Source: Endomychus coccineus (lineage: Eukaryota > Arthropoda > Insecta > Coleoptera > Endomychidae). Taken from it: DNA of 64,000 nt. The DNA lies in assembly GCA_958510875.1 (NCBI GenBank), contig OY294068.1, forward strand, positions 162,848,388 to 162,912,387, read 5' to 3'. Under the pieces are notes generated by a model. The model was not told where the DNA came from. It made no database searches and was given only the letters and a program-made list of their open reading frames with translations. Of the stretch, positions 33,917 through 44,795 are shown piece after piece. Made by a program: the position numbers and the translations under genes. The first letter of the stretch is position 1. Every line of letters starts with the position of its first letter.

Positions 33917-36160
33917 TTAAGTATCTGTAGGAAGAATACACACTATAGACACTGGATGCTTCAATTCACCATTTAATGTTTTCACATTTAGAACTCGAAC
34001 TATTTCGTCCTCTCCAGGAAACACTTGAATGATTCGTCCAAGTTTCCAGCATAAAGGGGCTGAATTATCATCCTTCAGTAAGACAATAGATCCTACTTTA
34101 AAGTTCTGTTAAGATTTCTTTCATTTGGATATTTCTTGCAGAGTACAGAGGTGACTCTCTCGTGACCAATGTTGCCAAAAATGTTATAATTGCTGCTGGA
34201 TGAGTCTTAGGAGACATAGTCTATTAGAAGGAATGTCCCTCACATCATTTTGAGGCAAGGCAGTGAGATGCTCGCCAATGAGGAAGTGAGAAGCGGTTAA
34301 AGAGGAGAGATCATCAAAATCGTTTGAAAAGGGTGATAAGGGTCTGGAATTGAGGACAGCCTCAACCTGCGTGATCACAGTGTATAGACGTTAGGTGTGA
34401 ATTACCAAGAATTCTCTTAAGATGAAATTTAGTTGATTTTACACAGACCCAAAGGCCTCCAAAGTTGGGTGCATATGGTGGCGTGAAATGCCAATTTAGT
34501 TTATTCACAGCTAAAAACTCATTGAATTTTAAGTCTTTCTTCAGATTTGTTGTACCGTTATCTGAATATATGTCAATACAAATACCCCTCCTAGATATAA
34601 ATCTGGTTAAACATCTCAAAAATGATCAGTAGAAAGATCATCAGATAATTGAAGATGAGCTGCTTTCGTAACAAAACATACGAATAACATTTAATTATTT
34701 TTCGATTTCTATTTTTCCGTCTTTGGTATAACATGAACCAGCAAAATCAACTACGGTAGTTGAAAATGGTCTTTGAGAATTGAGGCGTGATTGAGGAATT
34801 TTACCCATTTGGTAATGAGTTTCAGTTGGTTTGGATCGGAAGCAAATCATACATTTGCGTGAAGCTCCACGAACAACATTTTTGACCATTGATTGGCCAA
34901 AAATTCATTCTTACTGCAGCCAAAGTAGCTTGTGCTCCTGAATGCAACTGTCTTATATGCTCAAATCGAATGACTAACTTGGTAAAATTACCTTTATCAG
35001 ATGATAAAATAGGATGCTTATTATTATAAGGAATACTTGAGTTTTTGAGTCTATCACCAACTCTGATGAGACCATTGTCATGTAAAAATGGATTTAAGGA
35101 TAATATTTGGCTCCTCTTTGAAGAAAGAGGTTTAAAATTTTTTAATACATTCAAATCTAGGGAAAACGGATGTTTCTGGACAAATCTGCAAATAACAGTT
35201 AATGGATACTTAAATTCGGCACTTGATAGATGGTCTGATATACGAGTTTCTTTATTCACAAGTTTTGAATTGTTTACAAAGCGCAAGCAATAAGCTATAA
35301 TCCTTTAAAATTTTGTGAAAGATGAAAACCTATCGAGAATATCAGTGTCAAGATTTTATGAGATTGATGCATGATCAGCCTTTTTTTATTCGGGTGTCTC
35401 ACATTCTATTGAAACATTACATTTAGGCCAAGCTTGACTCTTCTCAGACATCCAAGGAGGCCCAACCCACCAAACTGAACATTCTCTTAATTCTTCTGGG
35501 TTCATACCACGAGATATTATGTCAGCTGGATTTGTTCTATTAGGAACATAATTCCATTGACTTTTATCAGAGAACTGTTGAATTTCTGTAATACGATTGG
35601 CAACAAATGTCTTGAGAAAATGAGATTCAGTTGAAATTCATGAAAGAACAATAGTAGAGTCAGTCCAATAATGAATATAATTTGTGTAAATATGGATAGC
35701 TTTCAAGATTTTATGAGTTAACTGAATGAGAAGTAAGGCTACACAGAGTTCAAGTTTAGGCAGAGAAGTCATTTTTAGCTGTGCACCTCGCGATTTGGCA
35801 CACACTAAGTGACAGTGAATTCTTCCCATTTGATCTCTAGATCGAAAATAACAACAAGCGCCGTGAGCTGTTTCAGATGCATCTCCAAAGCCAAGTAACT
35901 CAACTGATATTGGGTTCGGACAAATAATGTGTTTGGGAATTTTTATATCTTTTAATTTGACTGGAGAACTCAATCCAAGAATGATATAAATCAATTGGGA
36001 GACTTTCATCCCAATTTGAACCTAATTTCCGAAGTTTTTGAATAATTAGTTTAGACCTGACTGTACATGGACCCACTAAATCTAGAGGGTAGAATATTTG
36101 AGCAAACTGTTGATGAAATAGTACGTTTTGAAATGTGAGAAGAATGATTTGAAATAAAAG
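33917..36160 (-). pseudogene. BEL2: 3' half of a BEL/Pao pol gene
   Basis: Minus-strand frames in order: end of RT with 'FAQIFYPLDLVGPCTV' near 36090, RNase H with 'GFGDASETAHGACCYF' near 35890 and 'WTDSTIVLS' near 35650. The integrase zinc-binding region is near 35000 ('HIRQLHSGAQATLAAVR'), and its core has 'TTVVDFAGS' near 34750, 'IYSDNGTTN' near 34560 and 'APNFGGLW' near 34460. Then come 'EAVLNSRPLSPFSND' and a C-terminal DUF5641-like domain ending at a stop at 33917. Gag, protease and the YVDD part are missing beyond 36160. Multiple frameshifts. Same superfamily as, but not a close copy of, BEL1. Confidence 0.85.
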
Positions 36161-36422
36161 GAGGACATCCTGTATATAGAGTAGCCTAACTAAGCCTTTC
36201 ACTGGTAAGTTGATGGACATTCTGTCTTTCTCGCACATGTAGTGCGCTCTCACTCGCACGGTCTCACCTCCTACTAACTTCTCTTATTAAGTTGAATACC
36301 ACTCATCGTAGTAACATCAGTAAGTAACATGAGAGCGCAGTACATGTGCGAGAAGGACAGAATGTCCATCAACTTACCAGTGAAAGGCTTAGTTAGGCTA
36401 CTCTATATACAGGATGTCCTCG
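36161..36422. repeat. 93-bp inverted duplication at the ITm-A2 left junction
   Basis: Arms 36161-36253 and 36330-36422 are near-perfect reverse complements with a 76-nt loop. Each arm holds host flank plus the outermost 15 bp or so of the ITm-A end ('CAGGATGTCCTC'). The left arm then switches straight into BEL2 sequence. Confidence 0.85.
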
Positions 36423-38740
36423 AACTGCGTGGCAAAAATAAAACCGAAGATTCTTTGATTCGAAAAAAATTTGATGAGTCTTTTTACTTTTGCCTCAAGT
36501 GTCTTGTTTAGCCGGTAGAGGGCTTCAAAATTGCAAAAATAATTTTGTTTTTTCGGTATAACTTGAGAACGTGATGGAGAACTTTTACAATATTTGGCAG
36601 GTGAGTTACTGTCAATAATGGCCATTTTTGAGAGTGGAGCACAGAGCCTTAGAGACCATAGAAATGGCTCAAACTTGAGGATGTAACGGGAAAAGTGTCC
36701 GGAACTTTTTTGTGGTCAATGTAATTCACTCGATATTTTTTATGTAGATAGCTTATCTAATTTGAAAACTTTTCTTACTCTCAGAAAATTTTGATAAAAT
36801 CAACGGATTAGCTTGAAAAAATTAATTTTCGAGTCTCTGCAATTTTGGCTTACTAATTTTACTTGATTAAAATACCTTAGTTTCCTTTGCTTTTCTAATG
36901 TCATTTTGGGATTTGAAGAATTTATACTCAAAACTGTCAGTTTTTACTTTTCTTTTCGTAAAAATTTTATAAAATTATGGCACAAAATTTCACTAACACT
37001 GAAATGGTTGATACGTTATTGATTTATGGACTTTGTCGTTGCAATGGCCGGAGAAGGGAAAGATATCCGCATCGCAGAATTCCAAATCGGCAAACCTTCG
37101 CGAAACTGGCAAATTTGAAGCAAATCGCAGAGAAACTGGACGCAGACGGACAAGAAGGACGTTAGAGCTCGAAGAAGCGATACTGGAAGCGGTTGAAACT
37201 GAACATGGGATAAGCACACTACGTTTGGGACTTCGTATTGGAGCCTCAAAATCATTAGTTCATAATGTACTGAAAGAAGAACTGTTGTATCCCTATCATA
37301 TTTAAACAGTTCAAGACTTATTGCCCATGGATCCAGGTCATCGGCTAGATTTCTGTCGGCTTATTGTCCAAAGACAAAACGCAAACCCCAATTTTTGTAG
37401 AAGAATTCTGTTCACGGACGAAGATACTTTCACGAGATGTGGTCTTTTTAACCTCCATAATGAACATTTCTATGCTGATGAAAATCCTCATGAAACGGAA
37501 GTTACATATTTTCAGAATCAAACTAAAATCAATGTTTGGGTTGGAATTGTGGATAACTTTATTATTGGCCCTACCGTTATACCCGATCGATTGAACGGGG
37601 AGAACTACTTGAACTTTTTGGAACAAAGGCTACTTGAACTGTTGGAAGACTTGCCCTTACACATTCGTCGTGGCCTGGTTTATCCATGATGGTGCACCTC
37701 CTCATTTCACATTAGCTGTGAGGTGACATTTGAATGCGGAATATCCAGATCGCTGGATAGGTAGAGGACACGATGCACCAGTGAACTGGCCGGCCCGCTC
37801 CCCTGATTTGACGCCCTGCGACTTCTTTCTATGGGGCGCTTTGAAGTCGAAAGTTCATGCAGCTCCAGTAAACACAGGAGAGGAATTGTTGCAACGAATT
37901 AATCATGAAGCAGATTTATTGAAGAATGATCCTGAAGTACTAGCCAGAGTTCAATCCAATTTCTTGAAACGAATTAATTTGTGTATTAAGGAAAATGGGC
38001 AACATTTCGAACAATTGATGCCTTAGCGATTTCCCAAAAAGTTTTGTTGTTTCTTTTAATTTAGCATTTGTTTTTCCTGAATAATCACATCGTTTCCCCA
38101 TTTCTATTGTTTTTATTATTCGTGTTTTACCGAGATATTAACCATTTCAGTGCTATTGAAATTTTGAGCCATAATTTTATAAAATTTTTACGGAAAGCAA
38201 AGTAAAAACTGACAGTTTTGAGAATAAATTCTCCAAATGCCAAAATGACATTAGAAAAGCAAAGGCAACTAAGGTATTTTAATCAAGTAAAATTAGTAAG
38301 CCAAAATTGCAGAGACTCGAAAAATATTTTTTTTAAGTTAATCCGTTGATTTTATCAAAATTTTCTATGAGTAAGAAAAGTTTTCAAATTGAATAAGCTA
38401 TCTACATAAAAAATTTAGAGTGAATTACACAGACAACAAAAAAGTTCTGGACACTTTTTCCGTTACATCCTCAAGTTTGAGCCATTTCTATGGTCTCTAA
38501 GGCTCTATGCTCCGCTCTCAAAAACGGCTATTATTGACAGTAACTCACCTGCCAAATATTGTAAAAGTCCTTCATCACGTTCTCAAGTTATACCGAAAAA
38601 ACAAAATTATTTTTGCAACTTTGAAGCCCTCTACCGGCTAAACAAGACACTTGAGGCAAAAGTAAAAAGGCTCATCAAATTTTTTTCGCATCAAAGAATC
38701 TTTGGTTTCATTTTTGCCACGCAGTTCGAGGACACCTGTA
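36408..38740 (+). mobile_element. ITm-A2 transposon, second copy of ITm-A
   Basis: Same family as 18431-20742, opposite orientation. Terminal inverted repeats 36408-37009 and 38140-38740, again including the transposase start region. Flanked by TA/TATA. The right end has lost one base (GACACCTG for GACATCCTG). Confidence 0.9.
36977..38026 (+). pseudogene. ITm-A2 transposase, broken
   Basis: ATG at 36977 begins 'MAQNFTNTEMVDTLLIYGL'. A frame change near 37100 leads to 'LRETGKFEANRRETGRR'. A stop codon follows 'LLYPYHI' at 37303, where ITm-A1 reads K. 'ILFTDEDTFTRCG' holds the first catalytic D. A second frame change lies near 37680, then 'FIHDGAPPHFTLAV' with the second D intact, and a stop near 37722 after 'LAVR'. 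'WPARSPDLTPCDFFLWG' holds the third D. The last frame ends 'ENGQHFEQLMP' at 38026. The three catalytic acids survive, but four lesions prevent a full protein. Confidence 0.88.
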
Positions 38741-38950
38741 TATAGAACTCTTTGGATCAAATAGTGTCGTATCACCCATATCAGCCTTCATTGGGTTATA
38801 AGTAGGAAGTCGGTGTACGCTGCGCATGCTGCGCTGTGAGGAGGTGAGTGTAAGCCTTCTCTCGCAACGCTCACTCCCTCTCAATTAAATTAGTGTAAAA
38901 GAAACTCTTATACGAAATTTTTACTCAGCAACAAACAAAAATCTTTCTTG

Positions 38951-39337
38951 GACTGGTATTGAAATAATAAGATGCCGTGATTTATCTCGGTACAACTTAC
39001 ACTAAAACAAGGAAAATTGCGTCTTTTTTTCTATCTCGGTCAAACGTGTCTAATAATATGTTTTCGTGGTCGCTGAGTATTATTTTATGATCATAAAATC
39101 AAAACCGACGGACGATACTTTTCTACAGGACAAACTTTAGTTATTTTGTTTTTAGAGAAATTAGTGTTATTGGAATAATAAGGTACCGTGATAATTCTCG
39201 GTATAAATTTCACTAAATAAAGGAAAATTCTGGAAAATCGTGACGTTTTACTTCATATTCCTGTCTCGGTTCTCATCCAACGTGTCAAATTATAGGTTTT
39301 GTGGTCGCTGAGTATTATTTTATGGTTATAAAATGTT
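38951..39337. repeat. Diverged direct repeat, about 180-bp units
   Basis: 38951-39108 and 39160-39337 share 'GGTATTGAAATAATAAG'-type starts, 'ACTAAAACAAGGAAAATT', and 'GTGGTCGCTGAGTATTATTT' with 'TATAAAAT' at the end. Non-coding. Confidence 0.65.
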
Positions 39338-40364
39338 GCGCCGGAGGTCTACATTATGCAACCACATGAAAAATAAGAAATTTAAATGTGTATATATTTC
39401 AAAAGATAAACTGCCATCTTCGGTGATTTCTAAGCTGAAATTGGAGAATATGGAAAATATACAGCAATAAAATACGCCTTTAGAAAGTTTAGTTGAAAGC
39501 AAAAAGCCAAAGATTCTTACCGAAACAGGAATCATTTGATGACAAAAATTTAAAAACAATATTTACTTCGTACATTTAAATAAATTTGACTTAGTTTACG
39601 GAGCTGAAAAGATGATTACTAGCTTGATTTGAATTCCAAAGTGTTGAGTCACGAATACAAAACAATCAGTCATTCATAATGTGCAACCTGAAGTGCATGT
39701 TGGATAAGCGATTCACTTTCACACGATTAGAACCTGTTATTCGCTAACAACTGAATCATCCAGTCTTAGATGTTTTAAGAGCCAGTAAAACTAGTGTTTT
39801 AACTCGTAACCACACAAATGTAGTATTTTATTCTATACTACTATTCTTATTCTTTATTAAATATAATGTTATTCAACATTGAATAAATTGTGATCATTTT
39901 CACTTTGATTACGATATATTGACACATTTACACATTGGCATACTCAGATTAAGTCTATAATAGACTAGGAGGTCTGCTGTGCATGCCCGAAAGCTTAAGA
40001 CGGAGTGAAAATCAAACTCTTATGTTTATTTTATTGGTTCATTTTACTGTTCGAAACGCCTACTCCGACTTAAGCGAACTACTTTGTTCGCTTCACTCAC
40101 TCCGCTTTTCGCATAAGCCGGTCTTAATTAAAATTAGTGAAAAGCGTCCTTTGTCGGGTGCCCTCATCAGAATGCGCTAGCGTTAGTCGGATGGCGCACC
40201 AGCAGATGCGACCGACAGCGAACATCCATCGCGTTGTTTTATTTCTCCCTACAATCGGCCAGATAGTTAGCGCTCAGAAAGACACGTGATACAGAGCAAT
40301 TAGCGTCGAGTATTCAGGCGGATCGCTCCGCTGAAAACGGCTCAAATACACCTTGGTAAAAAAT
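39338..40364. other. No gene seen; CpG-richer patch 40090-40350
   Basis: AT-rich up to about 39960, then noticeably richer in CpG. The frame at 39983-40180 has no motif. No repeat recognised. Confidence 0.35.
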
Positions 40365-41127
40365 CAGCGTTAGCCAAACATATTTCGAATACTACAGGTC
40401 ACATCATTTCTCAATAAAGTTCATCCATTCAATAGTCTTGTTCATAGATTATTCAACGTTCATTTGGGCCAGCAAAATTATAGCAACGAAGTTGAGAAAC
40501 GTCGGCAAATAGCGTTGGAGTTTGGTTACGACAAATCTTTGATCAATAACTTAATTTCTTAACAAAAATGGAAATTGGAAGTTTGACTTATCATCCTTCA
40601 GTAATTCATAAATCTCATAATTTGTTTACTAAATTTGCAGTACAACCAGTTTATAGATGTAAGAACAAGCTAATGACCGTTCAGGCAACACCTTTGACAA
40701 AGTTTCCGATTTCGACAAATCCGGGATTTATAATATCGATTGTGAGTCGACTTCAAATTGCTATGTGGGTCAGACTAGAAGGAATATTTTGACTCGGCAT
40801 AAAGAACATATTGCACATATAAAGAAAAATAATGGTGAAAAATCAGCGTTAGCCAAACATATTTTGAATACAGGTAACATCATTTCTCAAGAAAGTTGAT
40901 CACTTTTAAAACACAGTACAAACAAATATCTAGGTAATTTGGAAGGGATGGAAATATATAAGCGAATAAGCAATTTGATAAATTCCGATTTTTCTCCAGG
41001 GGTAGCCCCTTGTTTACATTATTATTCCCAAATTTAGTTTCCTCTGAGGATGGCTACTTGGTAGCCGGAAAGGTCCTTAGTAATGTAATAGTATTTTTAG
41101 TGGATAAGGGTGATTATTTCCTATCTA
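40365..41127 (+). pseudogene. PLE4: tandem remnants with GIY-YIG
   Basis: A short piece of GIY-YIG coding sequence (40365-40425, 'KSALAKHI'-type) runs into a second, longer copy that begins near 40430. That copy has the linker region (40568-40700), then the endonuclease in shifting frames, with 'CYVGQTRRNILTRHKEH' near 40760-40810. The same order occurs in PLE3. A decayed hammerhead lies at 41040-41084. The element is cut at about 41127 by a piece of ITm transposase. Stops and frameshifts throughout. Confidence 0.7.
41040..41084 (+). ncRNA. Hammerhead-like motif 4 (decayed)
   Basis: CUGAGGA core, a six-pair stem II GGCUAC/GUAGCC with loop UUG, then GGAAAGGUCCU with one extra G before GAA. 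Stem I does not pair well. Confidence 0.4.
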
Positions 41128-41340
41128 TAGTCCTTTAGATTACTTCTTGTGGGATTATTTCAAATCTATATTATATGTAAACAGACCACAAACTCTTGAT
41201 GCATTAATGTTGAACTTTGATAGAAGGACCACCTGTGAATGATCTAGAATTTCCAGATTGTTCGAAGGCAATAATTTGTCAGTGAGAAAAATGTTTTTAT
41301 TTTGTAAATGTTTAATTAATATAGTTTAAATTGTTGTTAT
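41128..41340 (+). pseudogene. ITm-C: C-terminal transposase fragment
   Basis: The frame from about 41130 reads 'PLDYFLWDYFKSILYVNRP' then 'QTLDALMLNF'. This is the segment around the third catalytic D in this ITm clade and the sequence following it. The rest of the transposon is absent. Found between two PLE pieces. Confidence 0.7.
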
Positions 41341-41479
41341 TTCTGACGTACGTTTCTTCTCCATAGTGGCGTTGTACTCAGTACAGTTGTCAATAAAAAA
41401 TAAAAACAGATATAAATTTTGGTTAGGTTGCCACATTAAAAAAAAAACAATTGAAAACACATTTCCAATATCCAACAAT

Positions 41480-41640
41480 TCCGTTCTCGAGGGGACACCT
41501 GGAAGGGAATCAATGTCGTTTTTGAGTAAACTACTCTGATTATGCTACTTGGTAGCCGAAAGGTCCTCAGTACTTCAACAGTATTTTCAGTTTTAGTGTT
41601 AGTGTATCCACAGTGTGAACTCTTCTATTGTTTATCATTT
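41480..41640 (+). mobile_element. PLE UTR fragment with hammerhead-like motif 5
   Basis: Resembles 41030-41110 and 21700-21800 ('CAGTATTTT.AGT', 'CAGTGTGAACTCTT'). At 41532-41573 it has stem I UACU/AGUA, CUGAUUA (one core change), stem II GCUAC/GUAGC, GAA, and stem III AGG/CCU with a one-base loop, then C. Confidence 0.5.
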
Positions 41641-41859
41641 ACTATAAATGATAAATAATTAACATGATTCATTATAACAATTCATCAAAATAAGTTTTAC
41701 ACGAGTTTTTAGTGGAGAAGATTTCCTAGAGAAAATTACCTACTTGGAATTTTTTCCATAACAATTGAATGAGCTGCTGTATTTTTAAGGGTTCAGAATA
41801 GTATATTAAAGAACTATGTAGTTTAATTAGGCATGCCATCAGCGCTCGTGTTCAAGTTT

Positions 41860-42145
41860 GAGGAAAGACCGCGGAGCTCGTCTGCCTACCTCACTCGTGG
41901 TGGGAGAACGAGATTTCCGATGAGCAGCGGCCATGAAAATATGTATAGAAAAGGCAGATATCACCCACTTTTCTACTATGTTCTAGAGAGATTAATGAAT
42001 CCGGAAGTGTCACATCACCAACCAGACAAATGTCTCTTTTATGAATATAATCTTCAGCGTATGTTTTGGAGCCGAACTCCAAACATATGAACAGTACTCC
42101 AGGACAGGTCGAATCCGCGCTTTGTAGAGTACAAGGAGCTGCTGA
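41860..42145 (-). pseudogene. LINE-1c: C-terminal fragment
   Basis: Minus-strand frame with 'CTLQSADSTCPGVLFIC', 'VGDVTLPDSLISLEHSRKVG' and 'LFYTYFHGRCSSEIS', the end of the LINE-1 RT protein also seen at 10570-11165 and 47400-48805. Joined at its right end to tRNA-like sequence. Confidence 0.7.
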
Positions 42146-42155
42146 AATGTAAAAT

Positions 42156-42230
42156 AGCTGTCTAATTGGTAAACACCCTGGACTAGAAATCCAGAAATGT
42201 GGGTTCGAATCCCGCCTATGGTTCAGTCTT
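42156..42230 (+). other. tRNA-like fragment (pseudogene or SINE head)
   Basis: A D-arm-like 'CTAATTGGTAAAC', an anticodon arm CTGGA-loop-TCCAG with loop CTAGAAA, a short variable loop, and a perfect T arm GTGGG-TTCGAAT-CCCGC are followed by an acceptor-like CTATGGT. The 5' acceptor strand is replaced by LINE-1 sequence. The loop would give anticodon AGA, but the short variable arm is wrong for tRNA-Ser. So it is a pseudogene or a tRNA-derived SINE piece. Confidence 0.55.
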
Positions 42231-42473
42231 TTACGTTTATTCATCTTTATAATCCTATGTTAAATTATCTAAGTTATCTTCATAATTCAGACAATTTAAT
42301 TCTATATCTCTTAAGTTACATACACGATAGTGGCCAATTAGGCAAAGAAACTTTAAACTTGTTTATATATATATATATGTAGAACTGGATTCTCGGGTAT
42401 TGATCCGCGTTGTGTGGTTTCGGTCCTCAAAAGGACCAATTCTACACATTACGTCCGCGAGAACCTAAGAAGA

Positions 42474-42476
<3 letters not shown>

Positions 42477-42553
<77 letters not shown>
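42477..42553. repeat. (TA)n microsatellite
   Basis: About 38 uninterrupted TA units. A shorter run lies at 42363-42379. Open frames here encode only alternating Tyr-Ile. Confidence 0.95.
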
Positions 42554-42554
<1 letters not shown>

Positions 42555-43770
42555 TAGCGGACCCGACAGACGTTGTTCTGCACGACGGTTCTGGACTAAT
42601 TGTGAATTCCGAGTCTGTCCGACCAATATTTCCTCCTCGTCCACGAAGACGTGGCATTGTTTTATGTACGTAAGTTATATGTGAATATAATACACTAAAT
42701 ATTCACTGAAATGCTTCACCTGAAATATCAAAAGACACCGTACAAAAAAATCAAAATGTCAAAATAACGAAACACACTTGATATAATACACTCAAATTTA
42801 AATGTCAAGAAATAAACGAAATCTTATGCACGTAACTTATATCTGAATATAATACGTTCAATATTTACGTAAATGCGATACATATAATATCAAAACACAG
42901 CGTACAAAAAAATTAAATGCATTGAATGAATGCATACACAAAACGAATGAAATGAATGAATGAATGAATGCATACACAAAAATTCATTGAAGTCGATCCA
43001 GCCGTTCAGTTGCAGTATAGATAAATAACCTAGATACCGACTGCGACGCCATCTGCCGGGCTGATTTGTGAATCTAAACCATCCAGGGCACCACCCAAAC
43101 GCATACAAAAAAATTTATTCAAATCCGTCCAGCTATATAGATAAATAACCTAGATACCGACTGCAGCGCCATCTGCCGGGCTGATTTGTGAATCTAAACC
43201 ATCCAGGGCACCACCCAAACGCATACAAAAAAATTCATTCAAATCCGTCCAGCTATATAGATAAATAACCTAGATACCGACTGCAGCGCCACCTGCCGGG
43301 CTGATTCGTGAATCTAAACCATCCAGGGCACCACCCAAACGAATACAAAAAAATTCATTCGAATCGGTTCAGCTATATAGATAAATAACCTAGATACCGA
43401 CTGCAGCGCCATCTGCCGGGCTGATTTGTGAATCTAAACCATCCAGGGCACCACCCAAACGCATACAAAAAAATTCATTCAAATCCGTCCAGCTGTATAG
43501 ATAAATAACCTAGATACCGACTGCAGCGCCATCTGCCGGACTGATTTGTGAATCTAAACCATCCAGTGCGCCACACAAACGCATACAAAAAAATTCATTC
43601 AAATCGGTCCAGCTATATAGATAAATACCCTAGATACCGACAGCAGCGCCATCTGCCGGGCTGATTTGTGAATCTAAACCATCCAGGGCACCACCCAAAC
43701 GCATACAAAAAAATTCATTCAAATCGGTCCAGCCGTTTAGGAGGAGTTCAATTACATACACACGTACAGT
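42554..43770 (+). mobile_element. Interspersed element expanded by a 120-bp array
   Basis: Begins 'CTAGCGGACCCGACAGACGT' after the (TA)n tract and ends 'CAGCCGTTTAGGAGGAGTTC' plus ACACACGTACA and a second TA-rich tract. From memory both ends belong to an abundant insect repeat (RTE- or Helitron-like). Only the array in its middle is unusual. No coding capacity. Confidence 0.5.
43009..43740 (+). repeat. 120-bp tandem array, six units
   Basis: Units begin at about 43021, 43141, 43261, 43381, 43501 and 43621, with exactly 120-bp spacing. Each has 'TAGATACCGACTGCAGCGCC', 'ATCTGCCGGGCTGATTTGTG' and 'CCATCCAGGGCACCACCCAA'. Units differ at a few sites only, so the expansion is recent. Confidence 0.95.
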
Positions 43771-44499
43771 AGAATTATATATATAAAGATATACATATAT
43801 ATACACATACATACATATACACCTATTGCATCACAAAAAATGTAATATAAAGTTAAATTATATCTTTTTCTTTAAATTGTCCTGTGAGCTATTTTTGCAA
43901 CCTCTGAAGGGGTTGCGATTGCGAATATTTTTCTTTTTTAGGGTCTTCCCGACTCTTTGGGATACCAGGTATTATATATTAATAAAAATTTCACCAGCAC
44001 AAAGCACGCTGCTGAATAATACACTTGAGCCATTTTTTTTTTCAAATTGGCACATGGTCAAAATTTTCCAAGGGTGGCCAAAAATCGTCTAAGGGATGTT
44101 TTTGTCTGTCGACCGTTTTTCACCACTCTTTATGGTCCCAATCACCTAAAAAAACGGCTGACAGACAGTTTCCCTCAAAATTCCGCAAATCACGTGACTC
44201 GCATCTAATTTTCCGAATTTTCCAAATTTTTGAAGTTAGCTAAAAAAAATCTGGTGAATATTTTTGTCTGTCAATTGGATTTTGGTACTTTCCCCATCTA
44301 GGAAAAGAGATTGGAAAAGGTTTCAAAGAGGCTTCAGATCTCGGCCGTAAATTTGGCCAAAAAAATTCTGTAATCGCAATTTCTGGCCTGTTTTTGACGA
44401 CTCCTAAGACATAATTTTCAGTCGACAGACAGGCTTCAAATCTCGGCCATTGGGAGTGAGTTTATCATGGCCATAAATTGGACAGATCGCGAGTAAAAG
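43771..44499. other. Non-coding, with internal short repeats
   Basis: 'TTTTTGTCTGTC' occurs near 44099 and 44261, and 'AGGCTTCA.ATCTCGGCC' at 44330 and 44432, about 100 bp apart. Possibly an unknown degenerate repeat. No gene. Confidence 0.4.
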
Positions 44500-44795
44500 C
44501 TTAAATACTCGTATCAGGCGGTTCTGGGCTACCTTCCGCAACATATACCAAGGACGACAGACGGTTGTCACACTTCGGCGTTTCTAGCATTACAGCTCCC
44601 TGACTATCAGCAGGGAATAGAAACCCAAGTTTCTGTGAAGCAGTTTTCGCAAGTGACCTCAGATGATCTCCCCATGGGATGTAGCTGGTAAAACATAGTA
44701 CGGATATTGAGGAAATCACAAGAACAGTACCTGAAATTATTATATTAGATATTGTGGGATAAAAAGGAAAATAATGAAGGGAAATCAAATTATCA
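44500..44795 (-). pseudogene. LINE-1d: fragment after the RT core
   Basis: Minus-strand frame with 'WGDHLRSLAKTASQKLGFLF', the region after the catalytic core in the LINE-1 family. Short and isolated. Confidence 0.6.

Noticed and set aside
36184..36407. Independent palindromic MITE
   Set aside because: The inverted arms include the end of ITm-A itself, so a local inverted duplication explains it better.
42410..42673. Open frames rich in alternating Tyr-Ile on both strands
   Set aside because: They are translations of the (TA)n microsatellite.
43009..43740. Regular direct repeats that might suggest a CRISPR array
   Set aside because: The whole 120-bp unit is repeated with no unique spacers, in an insect-type context without cas genes.
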